Shown here piece by piece: positions 6,407-6,897 of a stretch of DNA of 6,897 nt. The position numbers were made by a program, and so were the translations under genes. Location: contig CAZTXG010000047.1 of NCBI GenBank assembly GCA_964617335.1, positions 1 through 6,897 of the forward strand. The letters run 5' to 3'. Within the stretch, counting starts at the first letter, position 1. Each line of letters opens with the position of its first letter. The notes beneath the pieces are model-generated. The model had not been told where the DNA came from. It did no database searches and saw only the letters and a program-made list of their open reading frames with translations. The stretch is from UBA2658 sp964617335 (GTDB taxonomy: Bacteria > Bacillota > Clostridia > Oscillospirales > Oscillospiraceae).

Positions 6407-6623
6407 GCCGCTCTCTCCTTTCAGAATAAGCCTTAAGGTGATTTGATATGGCAATGCAATCCCGTGACATAGCGGTCAGCATCGTTATATTTCTTTTCAG
6501 CTCATATATTTCAATAGCCGAAAACTCCCTGTTTTCAAGCCTATCTTTAAGCTCACAGAGTTTATCTTTACAGGCCAGGCCGGAAACTCGGTATTGGGCC
6601 GCCAATTCCATAAGGTCAGACAT
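6378..6623 (-). CDS. small helical protein of unknown function, coupled to the region-4 regulator
   Basis: The 81-residue product is predicted almost entirely helical and highly charged: LACKDKLCELKDRLENREFS then AIEIYELKRNITMLTAMSRD, ending in the basic stretch ERRERLERQRHGQS. Cysteines are at 18, 23 and 56. No DNA-binding motif, signal peptide or membrane segment is seen, and I do not recognise a family. The start is well supported: GGAGG (6636-6632 on the - strand) lies 8 bases before the ATG at 6623. The reading frame overlaps the next gene by 29 bases and contains that gene's ribosome site, an arrangement that argues both are real and made together. A promoter between this gene and the divergent tRNA genes (86-base gap) is not clear by eye. 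Confidence 0.72.
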   Translation of the reverse strand: MSDLMELAAQYRVSGLACKDKLCELKDRLENREFSAIEIYELKRNITMLTAMSRDCIAISNHLKAYSERRERLERQRHGQS

Positions 6624-6663
6624 TCAGCTTTCCTCCAGTCCTTTTTAAAAGCTAAAATAGATG

Positions 6664-6692
6664 TTGACAAATCCAGTTTTTTTTGCTAATAT
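6664..6692 (+). promoter_or_regulatory. promoter of the tRNA-Thr/tRNA-Tyr operon
   Basis: A perfect TTGACA (6664-6669) is followed after 17 bases by TAATAT (6687-6692), preceded by TGC as an extended -10. Transcription should start near 6699, about 11 bases before the tRNA-Thr 5' end. A strong sigma-A promoter is expected for stable RNA genes. Confidence 0.85.
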
Positions 6693-6709
6693 GAATCTCG
6701 CTGATGCGT

Positions 6710-6785
6710 GCTGGTGTAGCTCAGCCGGTAGAGCAGCTGATTTGTAATCAGCAGGTCGGGGGTTCGAATCCGTCCACCAGCTCCA
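6710..6785 (+). tRNA. tRNA-Thr (anticodon UGU)
   Basis: The 76-base gene folds as a cloverleaf. The acceptor stem GCTGGTG pairs with CACCAGC, with T as discriminator base and an encoded CCA (6783-6785). The D arm is GCTC...GAGC. The anticodon stem GCTGA/TCAGC (6736-6740, 6748-6752) encloses loop TTTGTAA, with anticodon TGT at 6743-6745, which reads ACA and related threonine codons. The T stem GGGGG (6758-6762) with CCGTC (6770-6774) has a G-G mismatch at 6760/6772 and one G-T pair; the TTCGAAT loop is standard. Confidence 0.95.
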
Positions 6786-6812
6786 CTCAGCCTTATCGGC
6801 ATAACCTAATAT

Positions 6813-6897
6813 GGAGGAGTACCCAAGTGGCCAAAGGGGGCAGACTGTAAATCTGTTGCAAGTTGCTTCGATGGTTCGAATCCGTCCTCCTCCACCA
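6813..6897 (+). tRNA. tRNA-Tyr (anticodon GUA)
   Basis: The 85-base gene is a class II tRNA with a long variable arm (about 6857-6869, GCA/TGC mini-stem), as expected for bacterial tRNA-Tyr. The acceptor stem GGAGGAG (6813-6819) pairs perfectly with CTCCTCC (6887-6893), followed by A and an encoded CCA that ends the window. The anticodon loop CTGTAAA holds GTA at 6847-6849. The T stem GATGG/CCGTC pairs fully with one G-T. It lies 27 bases after tRNA-Thr with no terminator between, so both come from one transcript. Confidence 0.96.

Noticed and set aside
6050..6436. A + strand reading frame of about 128 codons opposite the region-4 regulator gene
   Set aside because: It lies antisense to a clearly recognised helix-turn-helix gene, has no ribosome site and its composition (many His, Phe, Ser) looks like an antisense shadow.
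6642..6670. A - strand promoter TTGTCA-N17-TAAAAA sharing its -35 with the divergent tRNA promoter
   Set aside because: Transcription would start near 6635, inside the ribosome binding site of the small gene at 6623, so the leader would be too short. The -35 likeness comes from the near-symmetry of TTGACAA.

Overview
This window looks like a piece of chromosome from a Gram-positive, low-to-mid GC bacterium of the class Clostridia (Bacillota). Four things point there: strong AGGAGG-type ribosome binding sites and TTG starts; an M16 peptidase pair of the YmfF/YmfH type next to lgt; a GH25 lysozyme carried on a lipoprotein signal; and tRNA genes with encoded CCA ends. Genus cannot be read from the sequence. 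There is no sign of a transposase, integrase, CRISPR array or prophage structural gene.

Left part, + strand (1-4965). The window opens inside the 3' end of a large GH94-type (cyclic beta-1,2-glucan synthase / beta-1,2-oligoglucan phosphorylase-like) gene ending at 801. A weak hairpin overlaps its end, and a likely promoter (840-868) starts the next group. That group is an M16 pseudo-peptidase of the YmfF type, its HxxEH-bearing partner of the YmfH type (sharing one base with it), and lgt, the prolipoprotein diacylglyceryl transferase. A helical, acidic-tailed protein of unknown function follows and ends at a strong rho-independent terminator (4981-5019).

Right part, - strand (5061-6623), read toward the left part. 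A small helical protein of unknown function is translationally coupled to a 99-residue protein carrying only a sigma-70 region 4-like helix-turn-helix. Beyond them, behind its own likely promoter, is a GH25 lysozyme-like lipoprotein, convergent with the left group.

Far right, + strand. A good promoter (TTGACA, 17 bp, extended -10 TAATAT) precedes tRNA-Thr(UGU) and tRNA-Tyr(GUA), and the window ends exactly at the CCA of the latter.

How the genes fit together: Lgt would lipidate exported lipobox proteins, including the GH25 enzyme encoded nearby. The M16 pair probably works as one two-subunit unit, one chain supplying zinc and the other the Arg/Tyr substrate clamp. The GH94 protein acts in beta-glucan metabolism and has no clear link to the others. 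Nothing here is convincingly a new multi-gene system. The least explained parts are the region-4-only regulator with its coupled small partner, and the acidic-tailed protein after lgt. No gap between genes exceeds 300 bases.
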